Shown here: piece after piece, positions 34,590-44,347 of the stretch | How positions within the stretch are numbered: position 1 is the first letter of the stretch | How the letters are laid out: each line of letters opens with the position of its first letter | Assembly (NCBI GenBank): GCA_035507035.1 | Contig: DATJOJ010000055.1 | Coordinates: forward strand, 3,866 to 67,865 | DNA: 64,000 nt | Source: DATJOJ01 sp035507035 | Lineage (GTDB): Bacteria > Acidobacteriota > Terriglobia > Terriglobales > Acidobacteriaceae | Reading direction: 5' to 3' | Program-made: the position numbers and the translations under genes | The notes under the pieces: model-generated | The model's input: the letters and a program-made list of their open reading frames with translations, nothing else | Database searches by the model: none | Told to the model about the DNA's origin: nothing

Positions 34590-35243
34590 TTATTTCGAGC
34601 TACGGCGAGAGGATGTTTTTCGCTGCGGACGGACTCCGGCGAGCACCAGCCCGCTGAGGCGGTCGACGAAATCATTGGTCAAACGGTCATGGCGAATGAG
34701 GAAGCGCATGTAGATTGGTCCGTAGAGCGAATCGAGAAGAAGATCCAAGTCGACGCGCTTGCGCAACTCACCGCGGCCGATGCCGCGGCGAAGGATGGCA
34801 TAGGCGTCGCGCCGCCGGGGCCACATAAAGCGCTCGCGGAATGCGGCGATCAATTCGCGGTCGGTTTGACCGGCAGCGAGAATGGCAGAGAGGATACGGC
34901 CCTGGCGGCTGGAAAAAATCTTTACAACTTGCCGCATTTGTCGGCTCAAATCGGTTTGCAGAGAACCTGTGTCGGGAAAGCGAAGCTTGCGGATGGTGCT
35001 GTTGGCAAAGGCGTCGGCGATGAGCGCGCCTTTGTTTGGCCACCAGCGATACACCGTGGCTTTGCCGACTTTGGCTCGATCCGCCACGTCCTCGATGGTC
35101 AACTGAGAAAAGCCGCGCTGCCCGAGAAGTTGCAAGGTGCTGCGCAGGATGGCCTGACGCGCCTTTTCGCTGCGGGGGCGGCCCGGAGGGCGTTTTCCAA
35201 TATGGTTCTTGCTATGTCCGCCGGCTGCGAGCTTCTGGCGCAT
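34590..35243 (-). CDS. TetR-family repressor of the adjacent RND pump
   Basis: 217 residues. The N-terminal helix-turn-helix is ILRSTLQLLGQRGFSQLTIE then DVADRAKVGKATVYRWWPNK, a standard TetR HTH. The C-terminal domain is a ligand-binding type without a clear subfamily. It is transcribed divergently from the RND efflux operon, 143 bp away, and two inverted repeats lie in the shared promoter. It is very likely a local repressor that responds to a pump substrate. Confidence 0.93.
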   Translation of the reverse strand: MRQKLAAGGHSKNHIGKRPPGRPRSEKARQAILRSTLQLLGQRGFSQLTIEDVADRAKVGKATVYRWWPNKGALIADAFANSTIRKLRFPDTGSLQTDLSRQMRQVVKIFSSRQGRILSAILAAGQTDRELIAAFRERFMWPRRRDAYAILRRGIGRGELRKRVDLDLLLDSLYGPIYMRFLIRHDRLTNDFVDRLSGLVLAGVRPQRKTSSRRSSK

Positions 35244-35247
35244 AACG

Positions 35248-35276
35248 TTACCCTACCATATAATCAGCAAGGGTAA
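35248..35276. promoter_or_regulatory. Inverted repeat, candidate TetR operator 1
   Basis: TTACCCT (35248-35254) and AGGGTAA (35270-35276) form a perfect 7-bp inverted repeat with a 15-bp spacer. It starts 5 bp upstream of the tetR start codon, a typical autoregulatory position. Confidence 0.55.
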
Positions 35277-35308
35277 TTAGAATCCGATACGCATAGTATC
35301 GAATCTAA
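35277..35308. promoter_or_regulatory. Inverted repeat, candidate TetR operator 2
   Basis: TTAGAATCCGATAC (35277-35290) and GTATCGAATCTAA (35296-35308) are nearly perfect inverted copies with a 5-bp centre. It directly abuts operator 1 and lies 79 bp before the RND permease start. It is a good candidate for TetR dimer binding. Confidence 0.6.
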
Positions 35309-35386
35309 AAGGTGCGTTCGTCATATAACTGCCTAACCAACGCGAGTACAGCCGTTTTTCATCTAAATACGATTGGTTCCTAAGCG

Positions 35387-38300
35387 ATGTGGATTGTTGC
35401 ATTAGCGCTCCGAAGGCCGTACACGTTCGTAGTGATGGCGCTGGTCATCATTATTCTTACACCCATCACCATTCTGCGTACCCCGACGGATATTTTTCCC
35501 GACATTAATATTCCTGTGGTCTCGGTGGTGTGGTTTTACACCGGCATGTCGCCCCTCGATATGGCCGACCGCATTGTGGCGAATTCCGAACGCGGCATCA
35601 CCACAACGGTAAACAACATCGAGCACATGGAATCGCAGTCGGTGTATGGACTGGGGATTATCAAGGTTTTCTTTCGACCGGGGACGAATGTACAGGGAGC
35701 GGTGGCGCAAATTACGGCGATTTGCCAGACCTCGGTCCGTTCCCTGCCGCCCGGAACTACGCCGCCGCTGGTCATCTCGTATAGCGCATCCACCACCCCG
35801 ATCGTTCAGCTCGGGTTGAGCAGCAAAACGCTCCCCGAGCAACAACTGTTCGACCTTGGCCAGAATTTTCTGCGCAACTTTTTGGCCACGGTGCAAGGCG
35901 CGGCGACACCTTATCCCTATGGCGGCAAGATTCGACAAATTCAGGTCGATCTGGATTTACCGAAGTTGCAAGCTTATGGACTTTCTCCGACTGACATTGT
36001 CAACGCAGTAAACGCGCAGAACGTCATCTTGCCCACCGGCACGATCAAGATGGGTCAACTCGAATACGATGTGGAAATCAATGGGACCCCGGAGACGATT
36101 GCGGAGTTGAACGACCTGCCGGTGAAGACGCTGAATGGCGCGACTCTCTATATGCGGGATGTGGCGCACATTCGCGACGGTTTTGCGCCGCAGACGAATA
36201 TCGTGCGGCAAGATGGGAATCGCGGCGCGTTGATGTCGATTTATAAGAATGGCGCGGCGTCTACGCTGCAGATTGTGGCGGGCGTCAAGGACATTGTGAA
36301 GCTGGCGTCGCAATCTCTGCCGCCGGCGCTCAAAATCAGTGCTCTGTTCGATCAATCGTTGTTTGTACGAGCATCGATCGAAGGGGTCTTGCGGGAAGGA
36401 TTGATCGCCGCCGCGCTGACCGCAGTAATGATTCTTATCTTCCTGGGCGATTGGCGTCCGACGATTGTTATCGCGATTTCGATCCCGCTGTCGATTTTCG
36501 TCTCGGTGATCCTTCTGGGCGCTATCGGCGAGACCATCAACATCATGACCCTGGGAGGGTTGGCGCTGGCGGTCGGAATTCTGGTGGACGATGCCACGGT
36601 TGAGATCGAGAACATTGAACGGAATCTGGCCATGGGCAAGGAGATGAAGCAGGCGATTCTCGACGGAGCGCAGCAGATTGCGGTGCCAGCGTTTGTTTCG
36701 ACACTGAGCATCTGCATTGTATTCGTGCCCATGTTCTTTCTCACTGGGGTTGCGAAATTCCTGTTTGTGCCGCTGGCGGAAGCGGTCAGCTTCGCCATGC
36801 TAGCCAGTTATCTGTTGTCCCGCACTCTGATTCCTACGCTGGTGATGTACATCATGCGCGGACACGAGCATCGCGCGGAAGCGGCGAAAACGTTTATGGG
36901 ACGCTTCCAGCGTGGGTTTGAGCAGAAGTTTGAGAATTTCCGGCGCGGCTATGAATCGTTGTTGGAGACGACGATTCAACATCGCGTGGCGTTCATGCTG
37001 TGCTTTCTTCTGTTCTGTGTGCTATCGATGGGACTTTACTTTTTCCTGGGAGAGGATTTCTTTCCGCAAGTCGATGCCGGTCTGTTGCGGCTGCATGTGC
37101 GGGCGCGGCCGGGTTTACGCGTGGAAGAGACAGCGCGGCTTTGCGATGAAATCGAAAGCGCATTACGAGATCAGATTCCTGCGGGCCAACTGCAGACGGT
37201 CCTCGACAATATTGGACTGCCGAATTCCGGCATTAATCAGTCGTATAGCTCGAATGGAACGATTGGCAGCAGCGACGCGGAGATTTTGATTTCGCTCAAC
37301 CCTGAGCATCACGTGCCAACGGCAGATCTGATGCGGAAGCTGCGGCGATATCTGCCGGAACATTTTCCTGGAGTGGAGTTTTTCTTTCAACCCGCCGATA
37401 TCGTTACGCAAATTTTGAACTTTGGATTGCCGGCACCGATCGACGTTCAGGTTGTGGGCGCGGACATGCAAAGCGACTATGGCATCGCGCAGCAGATTGC
37501 GAACAAGATGCGACACATTCCGGGAACGGCGGACGTGCACGTGCAGCAACTGCTTTCGCTGCCGACCGTGTATATGGACATTCAACGGACGCGAGTCACG
37601 CAGGTCGGTTTGACAGCCGCAAATGTGGCGCAAAGTGCGCTGATTTCCCTGAGCGGCAGCTTTCAGACGGCGCCAAATTTCTGGCTGAATACAAAGAACG
37701 AAGTAACCTACCAGCTCGCTGTCCAATCACCGCAATACCGGATGACCGATTTGCAGGACCTGCTGAATATCCCGGTAGTATCGCAACAAGGACCGCAACT
37801 GATGGGCAATCTGGTGCAACTGACCGCAACGGCGCGGCCGGCGACGGTGAATCATTACAACGTGCAGAATGTCATCGATGTTTACGCCAGCACACAGGAC
37901 CGCGATCTGGGCGCGGTGGCCAAGGATGCGAACAAAATTCTCGACACCTTCCGGCCCCACCTGCCACGCGGTACTCAACTGATCATGCGGGGGCAGGTGG
38001 CGACCATGCGATCGTCGTTCATCGGCCTGGGAGTGGGGCTGGCCGGCGCAATTTTGCTGGTGTATTTGCTAATTGTCATCAACTTTCAGTCGTGGCTTGA
38101 TCCTTTTATCATTATTACGGCGCTGCCCGGAGCACTGGCAGGCATTTGCTGGTTCTTGCTGCTGACTCACACCACGCTGAGCGTCCCATCCCTGACGGGA
38201 GCCGTCATGTGCATGGGCGTGGCAACTGCGAACTCCATTCTGATGGTGAGCTTCGCCCGCGAGCAGCTGGACGAAGGCGTACCTGCAGTGAAAGCCGCGG

Positions 38301-38539
38301 TGGCCGCGGGATACACACGTATCCGGCCGGTGCTGATGACGGCGCTGGCAATGATCATCGGAATGGTGCCGATGGCGCTCGGCCTGGGCGAGGGGGGCGA
38401 GCAAAACGCCCCGCTAGGCCGTGCCGTAATTGGCGGACTGCTCTTTGCGACCATCGCGACGTTGTTCTTTGTACCGAGTGTATTCGCTATCTTTCATAGC
38501 CGCCGAGAAGCCAAGCGAGAGCGGCAACAGCTGGGGTAG
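35387..38539 (+). CDS. RND efflux permease (HAE/AcrB-like inner-membrane pump)
   Basis: 1050 residues, the normal length. Twelve transmembrane segments are expected; visible are the first (TFVVMALVIIILTPITIL), the proton-relay helix LAVGILVDDATVEIENIER near residues 393-412 with the paired Asp, and the C-terminal set (LTGAVMCMGVATANSILMVS). Two large periplasmic loops follow TM1 and TM7. It exports hydrophobic compounds or metals with the adaptor and outer-membrane factor encoded next. The start ATG lies in CTAAGCG context without an obvious Shine-Dalgarno. Confidence 0.95.
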   Translation: MWIVALALRRPYTFVVMALVIIILTPITILRTPTDIFPDINIPVVSVVWFYTGMSPLDMADRIVANSERGITTTVNNIEHMESQSVYGLGIIKVFFRPGTNVQGAVAQITAICQTSVRSLPPGTTPPLVISYSASTTPIVQLGLSSKTLPEQQLFDLGQNFLRNFLATVQGAATPYPYGGKIRQIQVDLDLPKLQAYGLSPTDIVNAVNAQNVILPTGTIKMGQLEYDVEINGTPETIAELNDLPVKTLNGATLYMRDVAHIRDGFAPQTNIVRQDGNRGALMSIYKNGAASTLQIVAGVKDIVKLASQSLPPALKISALFDQSLFVRASIEGVLREGLIAAALTAVMILIFLGDWRPTIVIAISIPLSIFVSVILLGAIGETINIMTLGGLALAVGILVDDATVEIENIERNLAMGKEMKQAILDGAQQIAVPAFVSTLSICIVFVPMFFLTGVAKFLFVPLAEAVSFAMLASYLLSRTLIPTLVMYIMRGHEHRAEAAKTFMGRFQRGFEQKFENFRRGYESLLETTIQHRVAFMLCFLLFCVLSMGLYFFLGEDFFPQVDAGLLRLHVRARPGLRVEETARLCDEIESALRDQIPAGQLQTVLDNIGLPNSGINQSYSSNGTIGSSDAEILISLNPEHHVPTADLMRKLRRYLPEHFPGVEFFFQPADIVTQILNFGLPAPIDVQVVGADMQSDYGIAQQIANKMRHIPGTADVHVQQLLSLPTVYMDIQRTRVTQVGLTAANVAQSALISLSGSFQTAPNFWLNTKNEVTYQLAVQSPQYRMTDLQDLLNIPVVSQQGPQLMGNLVQLTATARPATVNHYNVQNVIDVYASTQDRDLGAVAKDANKILDTFRPHLPRGTQLIMRGQVATMRSSFIGLGVGLAGAILLVYLLIVINFQSWLDPFIIITALPGALAGICWFLLLTHTTLSVPSLTGAVMCMGVATANSILMVSFAREQLDEGVPAVKAAVAAGYTRIRPVLMTALAMIIGMVPMALGLGEGGEQNAPLGRAVIGGLLFATIATLFFVPSVFAIFHSRREAKRERQQLG

Positions 38540-38570
38540 AACGAGGGGTTTTGGGAAAGCAGAGTAGAGA

Positions 38571-39974
38571 ATGAGCGAGGATAAAGACCTAAAACGGCCC
38601 ACGACGGAACAGCAAGCGCAGTCGCAGGAGGACGGGAACGGATCGCCCCATCTGAGTGCGCAGGCGCAGCGTGACGAAGAAATCGCCGCCATACAGGCGC
38701 ACTCCAAGCACCAACCGGTGACGATTCAGCGGCCGCCGGAAATTTCTCCAGCCTCGCCGCGGAAAGCTTTGCTGATTGTGGCGGTCGTCTTTGCTGTGCT
38801 GGTGATTGCTGGAGCCATTACTTTGTTTAGCCATGCCACCCACGAACGCGCTTTAGCGGCCGCAACCGATCGCGAGGCAATTCCAACGGTGGCGGTTGTA
38901 CATCCCCTGGCGGAAAAACCGGATGAGGAACTGGTGCTGCCTGGATCGCTGCTGGCCTGGGAAGAGTCTCCGATTTACGCGCGGACGAATGGTTATCTTC
39001 TGAAATGGTTCAAGGACATTGGCAGTCATGTAAAAGCGGGCGACTTGCTGGCGACGATTGACACTCCTGAGGTCGATCAAGAACTGAACCAGACTCGCGC
39101 CACGCGGCAGCAAATTCTGGCACAACTGGATCTGGCGAAGATCAGTGCCGACCGTTGGGAAAACTTGCGCAAGACCGATTCGGTTTCGGCGCAGGAAGCG
39201 GACGTGCAGAGCAGCGGCTACAAGCAAAGCCTGGCGAATCTGGCCGCAGCGGATGCCAACGTCAGCCGGCTGGAACAGTTGGAGGGATTTAAGCGGGTTT
39301 ATGCGCCGTTCAACGGCGTGATCTCACGCCGAAACGTCGATCCGGGCGCGCTGATCAACGCGGGCTCGACCGGTGGCGGGGCAGCGGGCCGGGAATTGTT
39401 TGACATTGAGCGTGTCGACCCTTTGCGCGTCTTCACGAGCGTTCCGCAAGCGTACTCGCCCTACATCATTGTGGGCCACAACGCGACAGTGACGCTGCAA
39501 GAATTTCCGGGACAGAAATTTACCGCCAAGATCGCGCGCACATCGGAATCGATTGAAACCAATACCCGCACCTTGCTCACGGAAGTGGACGTGCCAAACA
39601 AAGATGAACGTCTGCTACCGGGTTCGTTTGGAGAGGTTCACTTTAAGGTAGGATCCAACGTGAACAAGGTCACGGTGCCGGTCAATGCGATGCTCTTCCG
39701 CGCACAAAACGCGCAACTGGCCGTGATCGGACCCGATAATAAGGTGCAGCTGCGGTCGATCACGATTGGAAGAGATTACGGAACCACGCTGGAAATTCTG
39801 GATGGCGTCACGGTCAATGACCAAATCGTCATCAATCCTCCCGATTCCTTGGAGGACGGACAGCTGGTGAATGTGGCGGCGGCTCCCGCGGGCGGAAGCC
39901 AGGGACAACCTGGTCAATCCCCGCAGCAACACGAAAATGCCCCGGCGAACCGCTCTGCTGGGGGCGGGCAGTGA
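38571..39974 (+). CDS. RND periplasmic adaptor (membrane fusion protein)
   Basis: 467 residues. A 60-residue acidic/Gln-rich cytoplasmic N-terminus precedes one transmembrane helix (65-86, ALLIVAVVFAVLVIAGAITL). Next come the lipoyl/HlyD part (VHPLAEKPDEELVLPGSLLA, TNGYLLKWFKDIGSHVKAGD), a coiled-coil hairpin (residues about 165-235) and the beta-barrel (RRNVDPGALINAG, VFTSVPQAYSPYIIVGHNAT). The tail is Gln/Pro-rich. It links the permease to the outer-membrane factor. The next gene overlaps by 4 bp. Confidence 0.94.
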   Translation: MSEDKDLKRPTTEQQAQSQEDGNGSPHLSAQAQRDEEIAAIQAHSKHQPVTIQRPPEISPASPRKALLIVAVVFAVLVIAGAITLFSHATHERALAAATDREAIPTVAVVHPLAEKPDEELVLPGSLLAWEESPIYARTNGYLLKWFKDIGSHVKAGDLLATIDTPEVDQELNQTRATRQQILAQLDLAKISADRWENLRKTDSVSAQEADVQSSGYKQSLANLAAADANVSRLEQLEGFKRVYAPFNGVISRRNVDPGALINAGSTGGGAAGRELFDIERVDPLRVFTSVPQAYSPYIIVGHNATVTLQEFPGQKFTAKIARTSESIETNTRTLLTEVDVPNKDERLLPGSFGEVHFKVGSNVNKVTVPVNAMLFRAQNAQLAVIGPDNKVQLRSITIGRDYGTTLEILDGVTVNDQIVINPPDSLEDGQLVNVAAAPAGGSQGQPGQSPQQHENAPANRSAGGGQ

Positions 39975-41455
39975 AGCGAATCTCCCCAGCCACGGTTGTT
40001 TTTCTGCTGATGCTTACGAGCGCTTGCACCGTGGGCCCGAGGTACAGCCGGCCAGCGGCAACGGCGCAAGCTCCGGATGCGTGGAAGACGCAACCGCCAT
40101 GGGAGCAGGCAACACCGAAGGATTCGATTCCCAAGGGTCCGTGGTGGGAGATTTATCACGACACCACGTTGAATGATTACGAGCGGCAGTTGTTGCAAGC
40201 AAATCAGTCGCTGATCGCGGCGCGAGATCGATTGAATCAGGCGCGTTCGTTAGCACGCGTGGCGACTGCCGACTATTTTCCGCAGCTCGCTGCCGATCCC
40301 AGCGGATATCGTGAGCGCGGATCGGGCAACCGTCCGCTAAATGGGTTTGCGCCATCCACGCAGGTAGTTCCGCCGTACACCGAAAACGTTTACACGATTC
40401 CCTTTTCCTTGAATTACGAAGCCGACTTGTTTGGACGCGTGCGGCGCAATGTGGAAGCGGCTAACGCCAACTTGCAATCCACGGCTGCCGATTTGGCGAA
40501 TGTGCAACTGGTGTTGACCGCGGAACTGGCCGCCGATTATTTCTCGCTGCGTGAGCTCGACGCGGAATACGCGGTTGTAAAAGAATCAGTGGGCTATCAA
40601 CAAAAGGGGTTGGACCTGGTGAATAGCCGTCATACGGGGGGAATCGCTAGTGGATTGGATGTGGCTCAACAGGCGGCGTTGCTCGATTCGACTATTTCGC
40701 AGCTCGCCTTGGTGCAGCAAACGCGGGCGCAATACGAACATGCCATCGCCGCATTGTTAGGACAGCCGGCATACACGTTTAGCGTTGCAGTGGTCCCGCT
40801 CAACGCCACGCCGCCACCGGTTCCACTGGGAGTGCCGTCGGATGTGCTGGAGCGCCGTCCCGATATCTCCACCTCGGAACGCATGATGGCTTATGAGAAT
40901 GCAGAAGTCGGCCTGGCTCGAACGGCTTTTTATCCGCACATCACGTTGAGTGGCGCGGGAGGATGGCAGAGCACGGACATCGCTTCCCTGCTCAATGCGC
41001 CAAGCCTTTTCTGGTCGCTGGGCGCGGACGTATTACAACCGATTGTTCAAGGCGGACGGAATCGGGCGAACTATGCCGCAGCGAAAGCGGCCTACGACGA
41101 AGCTGTGGCGAACTATCGGCAATCGGTGCTAACCGCATTTCAGCAAGTGGAAGATGGCATCAGCAACCTGAGCACGCTGGCCCAAGCTTTCTCGACGCAA
41201 ACTGCGGCGGTCGAAGAGGCTCGTCGCGAGTTGGATATCGCTAATAATCGCTACGTCGGCGGAGTTACTAATTATCTCGATGTCATCACGGCCCAAACCA
41301 CCTTGCTCGACAGCGAACGACTGCAAACGCAATTACTGGGGCAGCGGATGGTGAGCTCGGTGTATCTGGTGAAAGCGTTGGGCGGGGGTTGGGATGCGAG
41401 TGAAATTAAGGGCGACCGCGTTCACCCGCAACCCGGACAAATCCTGCAGCAGTAA
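39971..41455 (+). CDS. Outer-membrane efflux lipoprotein (NodT/TolC family)
   Basis: 494 residues. It starts with a lipoprotein signal whose lipobox is LTSAC (Cys19), followed by the NodT-type TVGPRYSRP. The two OEP repeats contain long coiled coils: YERQLLQANQSLIAARDRL, then LDVAQQAALLDSTISQLALV, and the second half ERRPDISTSERMMAYENAE. It forms the outer-membrane channel of the tripartite pump. It overlaps the adaptor gene by 4 bp. Confidence 0.94.
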   Translation: MKRISPATVVFLLMLTSACTVGPRYSRPAATAQAPDAWKTQPPWEQATPKDSIPKGPWWEIYHDTTLNDYERQLLQANQSLIAARDRLNQARSLARVATADYFPQLAADPSGYRERGSGNRPLNGFAPSTQVVPPYTENVYTIPFSLNYEADLFGRVRRNVEAANANLQSTAADLANVQLVLTAELAADYFSLRELDAEYAVVKESVGYQQKGLDLVNSRHTGGIASGLDVAQQAALLDSTISQLALVQQTRAQYEHAIAALLGQPAYTFSVAVVPLNATPPPVPLGVPSDVLERRPDISTSERMMAYENAEVGLARTAFYPHITLSGAGGWQSTDIASLLNAPSLFWSLGADVLQPIVQGGRNRANYAAAKAAYDEAVANYRQSVLTAFQQVEDGISNLSTLAQAFSTQTAAVEEARRELDIANNRYVGGVTNYLDVITAQTTLLDSERLQTQLLGQRMVSSVYLVKALGGGWDASEIKGDRVHPQPGQILQQ

Positions 41456-41527
41456 CACCTGCTGCCGACGCGCAACCGGAGTGAAAGCGAAGCACGATTA
41501 CGCGTCAGTGGGCGTGGGCGGCCAGAC

Positions 41528-43342
41528 TCACTGCACCGTAACCGATACTTTGGCTGTAGCCTGCGTGGATCCGGAAGACGCATTCACCACAACTGAGTAA
41601 GTGCCGGCAGGCGTGCTCGTGCCTGTGGAAGTCACAGTCTTCTGAGCGGCACCGCTTCCTCCACATGAGGAGAGTAAAAGTCCGCCGGCAAGAATTGCGG
41701 AGAGAGCCATCAGCCGACGGGCCCGCCGTTTCTCGATTCCTCCCACAACAACAAAGCCGGCGATGCCGAAGCCCGCGAGGTTGTAGAACGGGAAGCCGGG
41801 TTCTTTCGAGTGCCGCTTATTGGCAGCAGAGGCCGCGGTGCTCGAGATTGTGAGCGTCGACTTGGCGGCGCTTGCGCTGGGAGTGACCGAGGCAGGAGAG
41901 AACGTGCAGGTCAGACCAGCAGGCAAGTTGGAGCAGCTAAGCGAAACGGGAGCGCTCAAGGCAGCGGTTGGAGCAGCTACGCTCAATCCCAGGCCGGCGG
42001 ACCCGGCGCTTCCGATGGTCACAGATTGAGGCGATGCGCTTAATTGAATAGTGGCGGAAGGCGTGGTTGAACTCACCGGGCATGGCGGCGTGTATGCCAG
42101 AACGGAAGTGATGTGGTTGAGGATTCCGGGTTTTCCGACCGCTTGCACAAACAGGCTGTAGTTTCCGGCTGCCAGGGGATAGCTGCACAGGTCAACGGAA
42201 CTCGACCCGACGGACTGATCGCCGAGCGGCATGAGATTTTGGCCATCCGTGCTGATGTAGACCGTGTAATGGTCGAGCGTATTTTCGTTGCCCTTCACGC
42301 TCCATTGCAGCGTGCTGCCAGTCACCGAACCCGAAATGCTGAGACAGTTATCGATTCCAGACTCGATTTCGGTGGCCTCCTCGTAGTCATTCCAAGTGAC
42401 CAGCTGCAGCGTTGAGAGCTGTTTGCCGGAATTGTAGAGGCCGTTGATTTCGGAGAACGTCTGCAGCCAAGTCTGTCCACATTGTTGTGACATGACGCGA
42501 TGGGTACCCCACCCCGCCATAGTGTCGTTGAAACCCTTGTAGCCGGCGCCGATGGTTTCTTCTTTTGCAAAGGGCATTCCCGCCTGATAGAAGCTCGCCA
42601 GATACTGCATGCCGTAATCGGGCAGGGTGGGCTGAATCCAAGAATATGCGCCTTGCGACAATGGTTCGGAGAAGCCAGGATTGTCCTGGAAAAGAAATGC
42701 CGGCTTGCTGGCAAGCGCACTTTGTACCGCGTTCCAATCGACGGACGTCGACAAGTCAAAATTCGTGACCATGGGCTGGCCATTGATACGGTAGTAGGCG
42801 GAAGATGGGAAGTACGTCTGTTCGGCGTATTGCAGGTCCCGGATCACGACATCCTGCGTGGAACAGCCTCCGCAGCTTTGCTGCAGAGCACCGTGATCCA
42901 GCATGATGGCGAAAGTAAAGCCGGGATGAGTTTCGGCTTCTTTCATTACCAGCTGGGCGGCTTGATCTTCGGAATTGTTCGGACCATACCAATCGAGGAT
43001 GACACCCTGAATGCCCCGGCTGATCATGTCCTCGACTTGCGCGTGAACTTGCGCAGGGTCGGTCGAGCTGTAGCCAATGTTCATGTGATCGGATCTGCCA
43101 AACCACAATAGAAGATGAGCGAAGACCTGCGTATTTGCGCCGGAATAGAGCAAGGAATGAACGTCGACTTTGCTGATGTTGCTGGCTCCGAGATTGCCGT
43201 TCGACTGCGAACGAAAACTGTTGGCGGCGCTGGTGTTGTTCGAAGTGAGGGCGGAAAGTGTAGTGGTTGGCTGGACGGTCAGATTGCCGGCAAATGAGAG
43301 AATCGAAAAACCTAGAAAAAATAAAAAAATGCCGTAACGCAT
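41528..43342 (-). CDS. Secreted GH99/GH71-like glycosidase with beta-rich C-terminal domains
   Basis: 604 residues from ATG 43342 (MRYGIFLFFLGFSILSFAG signal peptide); the open frame reaches 43471 but that part has no signal. The N-terminal half reads HLLLWFGRSDHMNIGYSSTD, VILDWYGPN, FAIMLDHG and VTWNDYEEATEIESG, as in GH99 (endo-mannosidase) and GH71 (alpha-glucanase) barrels. A fibronectin-III-like module (HYTVYISTDGQNLMPL) and an Ig-like Ser/Thr/Pro-rich module follow. Near the end is a hydrophobic segment (FGIAGFVVVGGIEKRRARRL) followed by a lipobox-like ILAGGLLLSSCGG, an odd position for it. The family call is moderate. Confidence 0.7.
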   Translation of the reverse strand: MRYGIFLFFLGFSILSFAGNLTVQPTTTLSALTSNNTSAANSFRSQSNGNLGASNISKVDVHSLLYSGANTQVFAHLLLWFGRSDHMNIGYSSTDPAQVHAQVEDMISRGIQGVILDWYGPNNSEDQAAQLVMKEAETHPGFTFAIMLDHGALQQSCGGCSTQDVVIRDLQYAEQTYFPSSAYYRINGQPMVTNFDLSTSVDWNAVQSALASKPAFLFQDNPGFSEPLSQGAYSWIQPTLPDYGMQYLASFYQAGMPFAKEETIGAGYKGFNDTMAGWGTHRVMSQQCGQTWLQTFSEINGLYNSGKQLSTLQLVTWNDYEEATEIESGIDNCLSISGSVTGSTLQWSVKGNENTLDHYTVYISTDGQNLMPLGDQSVGSSSVDLCSYPLAAGNYSLFVQAVGKPGILNHITSVLAYTPPCPVSSTTPSATIQLSASPQSVTIGSAGSAGLGLSVAAPTAALSAPVSLSCSNLPAGLTCTFSPASVTPSASAAKSTLTISSTAASAANKRHSKEPGFPFYNLAGFGIAGFVVVGGIEKRRARRLMALSAILAGGLLLSSCGGSGAAQKTVTSTGTSTPAGTYSVVVNASSGSTQATAKVSVTVQ

Positions 43343-43907
43343 GAATATCCTCTTGTACGCCGCGACGCGGCGGTGCAGCGTTGAATTAACTTTGGCCGAA
43401 CTCGGGGCTGACGAAAACAAGTGACGCATCTCGCGAATGCTGCTGACGCCGGGGTCGAACTCGGAGGACACGGCAATGCGAGACGCAACTTCAGTTTTCC
43501 GCGGGCACGCTAAAGGATTGCAATGCTATTCGGCCATCAGTTGTGTTGCCCACCCGGAACCAGAGCAAGGACCGTTCTGCACAAACCAATCCTTGGAACA
43601 CCGGGAACGAAACCGCAAGACGTGCTAAGCCGCGGGCGCGAAGCTGAGCCTTGAACCATCACAGGAAGGGACCCAACGCTAAAGGAGGGACCGAACTTCT
43701 GCGGGGAACTGACTATCAAGCCCCGAAGTCAACGACCGTGACTACAAAATAATTCGGGTTTTCACCTGAGTCAAACTCGGAAGTCCACTGTAGGAAGTAC
43801 ATGGTGGTCTGTAGGGCGAACTACGGGATCGGATTGGGAAAGGTGACGGTACGGCCTCTTACCGAAGTTTTTGACGAGAAGGCGAAGCTACCGGATAATA
43901 AAGATGT
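43343..43907. other. Intergenic region with a possible structured RNA
   Basis: 565 bases between the GH99-like gene and tRNA-Gln. Inside it, 43501-43632 can fold with an outer stem GCGG-GCACG / CGTGC-CCGC and an inner CCCGG / CCGGG domain. An open frame at 43437-43628 shows no features. It may serve as the leader of the GH99-like gene on the minus strand. Confidence 0.4.
43501..43632. ncRNA. Candidate structured RNA (unidentified, strand uncertain)
   Basis: GCGGGCACG near 43501-43509 can pair with the CGTGC and CCGC segments near 43621-43632, with a TAAG bulge. Inside, CCCGG with CCGGG and CAAGGA with TCCTTG form a nested hairpin near 43555-43607. The fold was found by eye and no known riboswitch or ncRNA consensus was recognised. 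It could also be chance pairing in a GC-rich spacer. Confidence 0.25.
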
Positions 43908-43981
43908 TGCCCCCTCGTTCAACGGCAGGACAGCTGACTCTGGATCAGCATATCGGGGTTCGAATCCCTGGGGGGCAGCCA
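43908..43981 (+). tRNA. tRNA-Gln (anticodon CTG)
   Basis: The acceptor TGCCCCC pairs with GGGGGCA, the discriminator is G, and CCA is encoded (43979-43981). The anticodon stem GCTGA / TCAGC surrounds loop CTCTGGA with anticodon CTG at 43940-43942. The T arm contains GGTTCGAATCC. It is 74 nt including CCA. Confidence 0.95.
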
Positions 43982-44347
43982 ATAAATCCTCGGTATTAAT
44001 GCGTGTTTGCCGCGATTTCTTCAATTCTCAAACTTTCTCAGTCGAGTTCGCGTCCTTACTGTGTCCGCTTTCCGTAGACTTGCTCACTGGTGTGAATAGG
44101 GCACGGGATGGAAGAGTGACTCAACTGTCCTTTGGAAGTAGGCGAACAAACAGCGCACGCTTGGGCTATCGCCTGTTAGCGTCCGTTGACTTCCGAGTTG
44201 CTCGTCACACGTCCACAATCGCGGAAGCGAGGGCCGGATCTCCGCGATCCGGCCGTATCAAGCGAGCTTAAAGGGCCTCGCAAACCTGAGCTTTGCCGAA
44301 CTCAATCTAGGAGCGCCACAGGTTTGCGGCCAGGTTGAGTTGCTGGC
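43982..44347. other. Intergenic region after tRNA-Gln
   Basis: 366 bases up to the 3' end of the minus-strand HAF-repeat gene. The open frame 43801-44271 overlaps the tRNA and is not a gene. I see no known element here. Confidence 0.5.

Noticed and set aside
43801..44271. 156-codon frame over tRNA-Gln
   Set aside because: It overlaps a clear tRNA gene and has no features.
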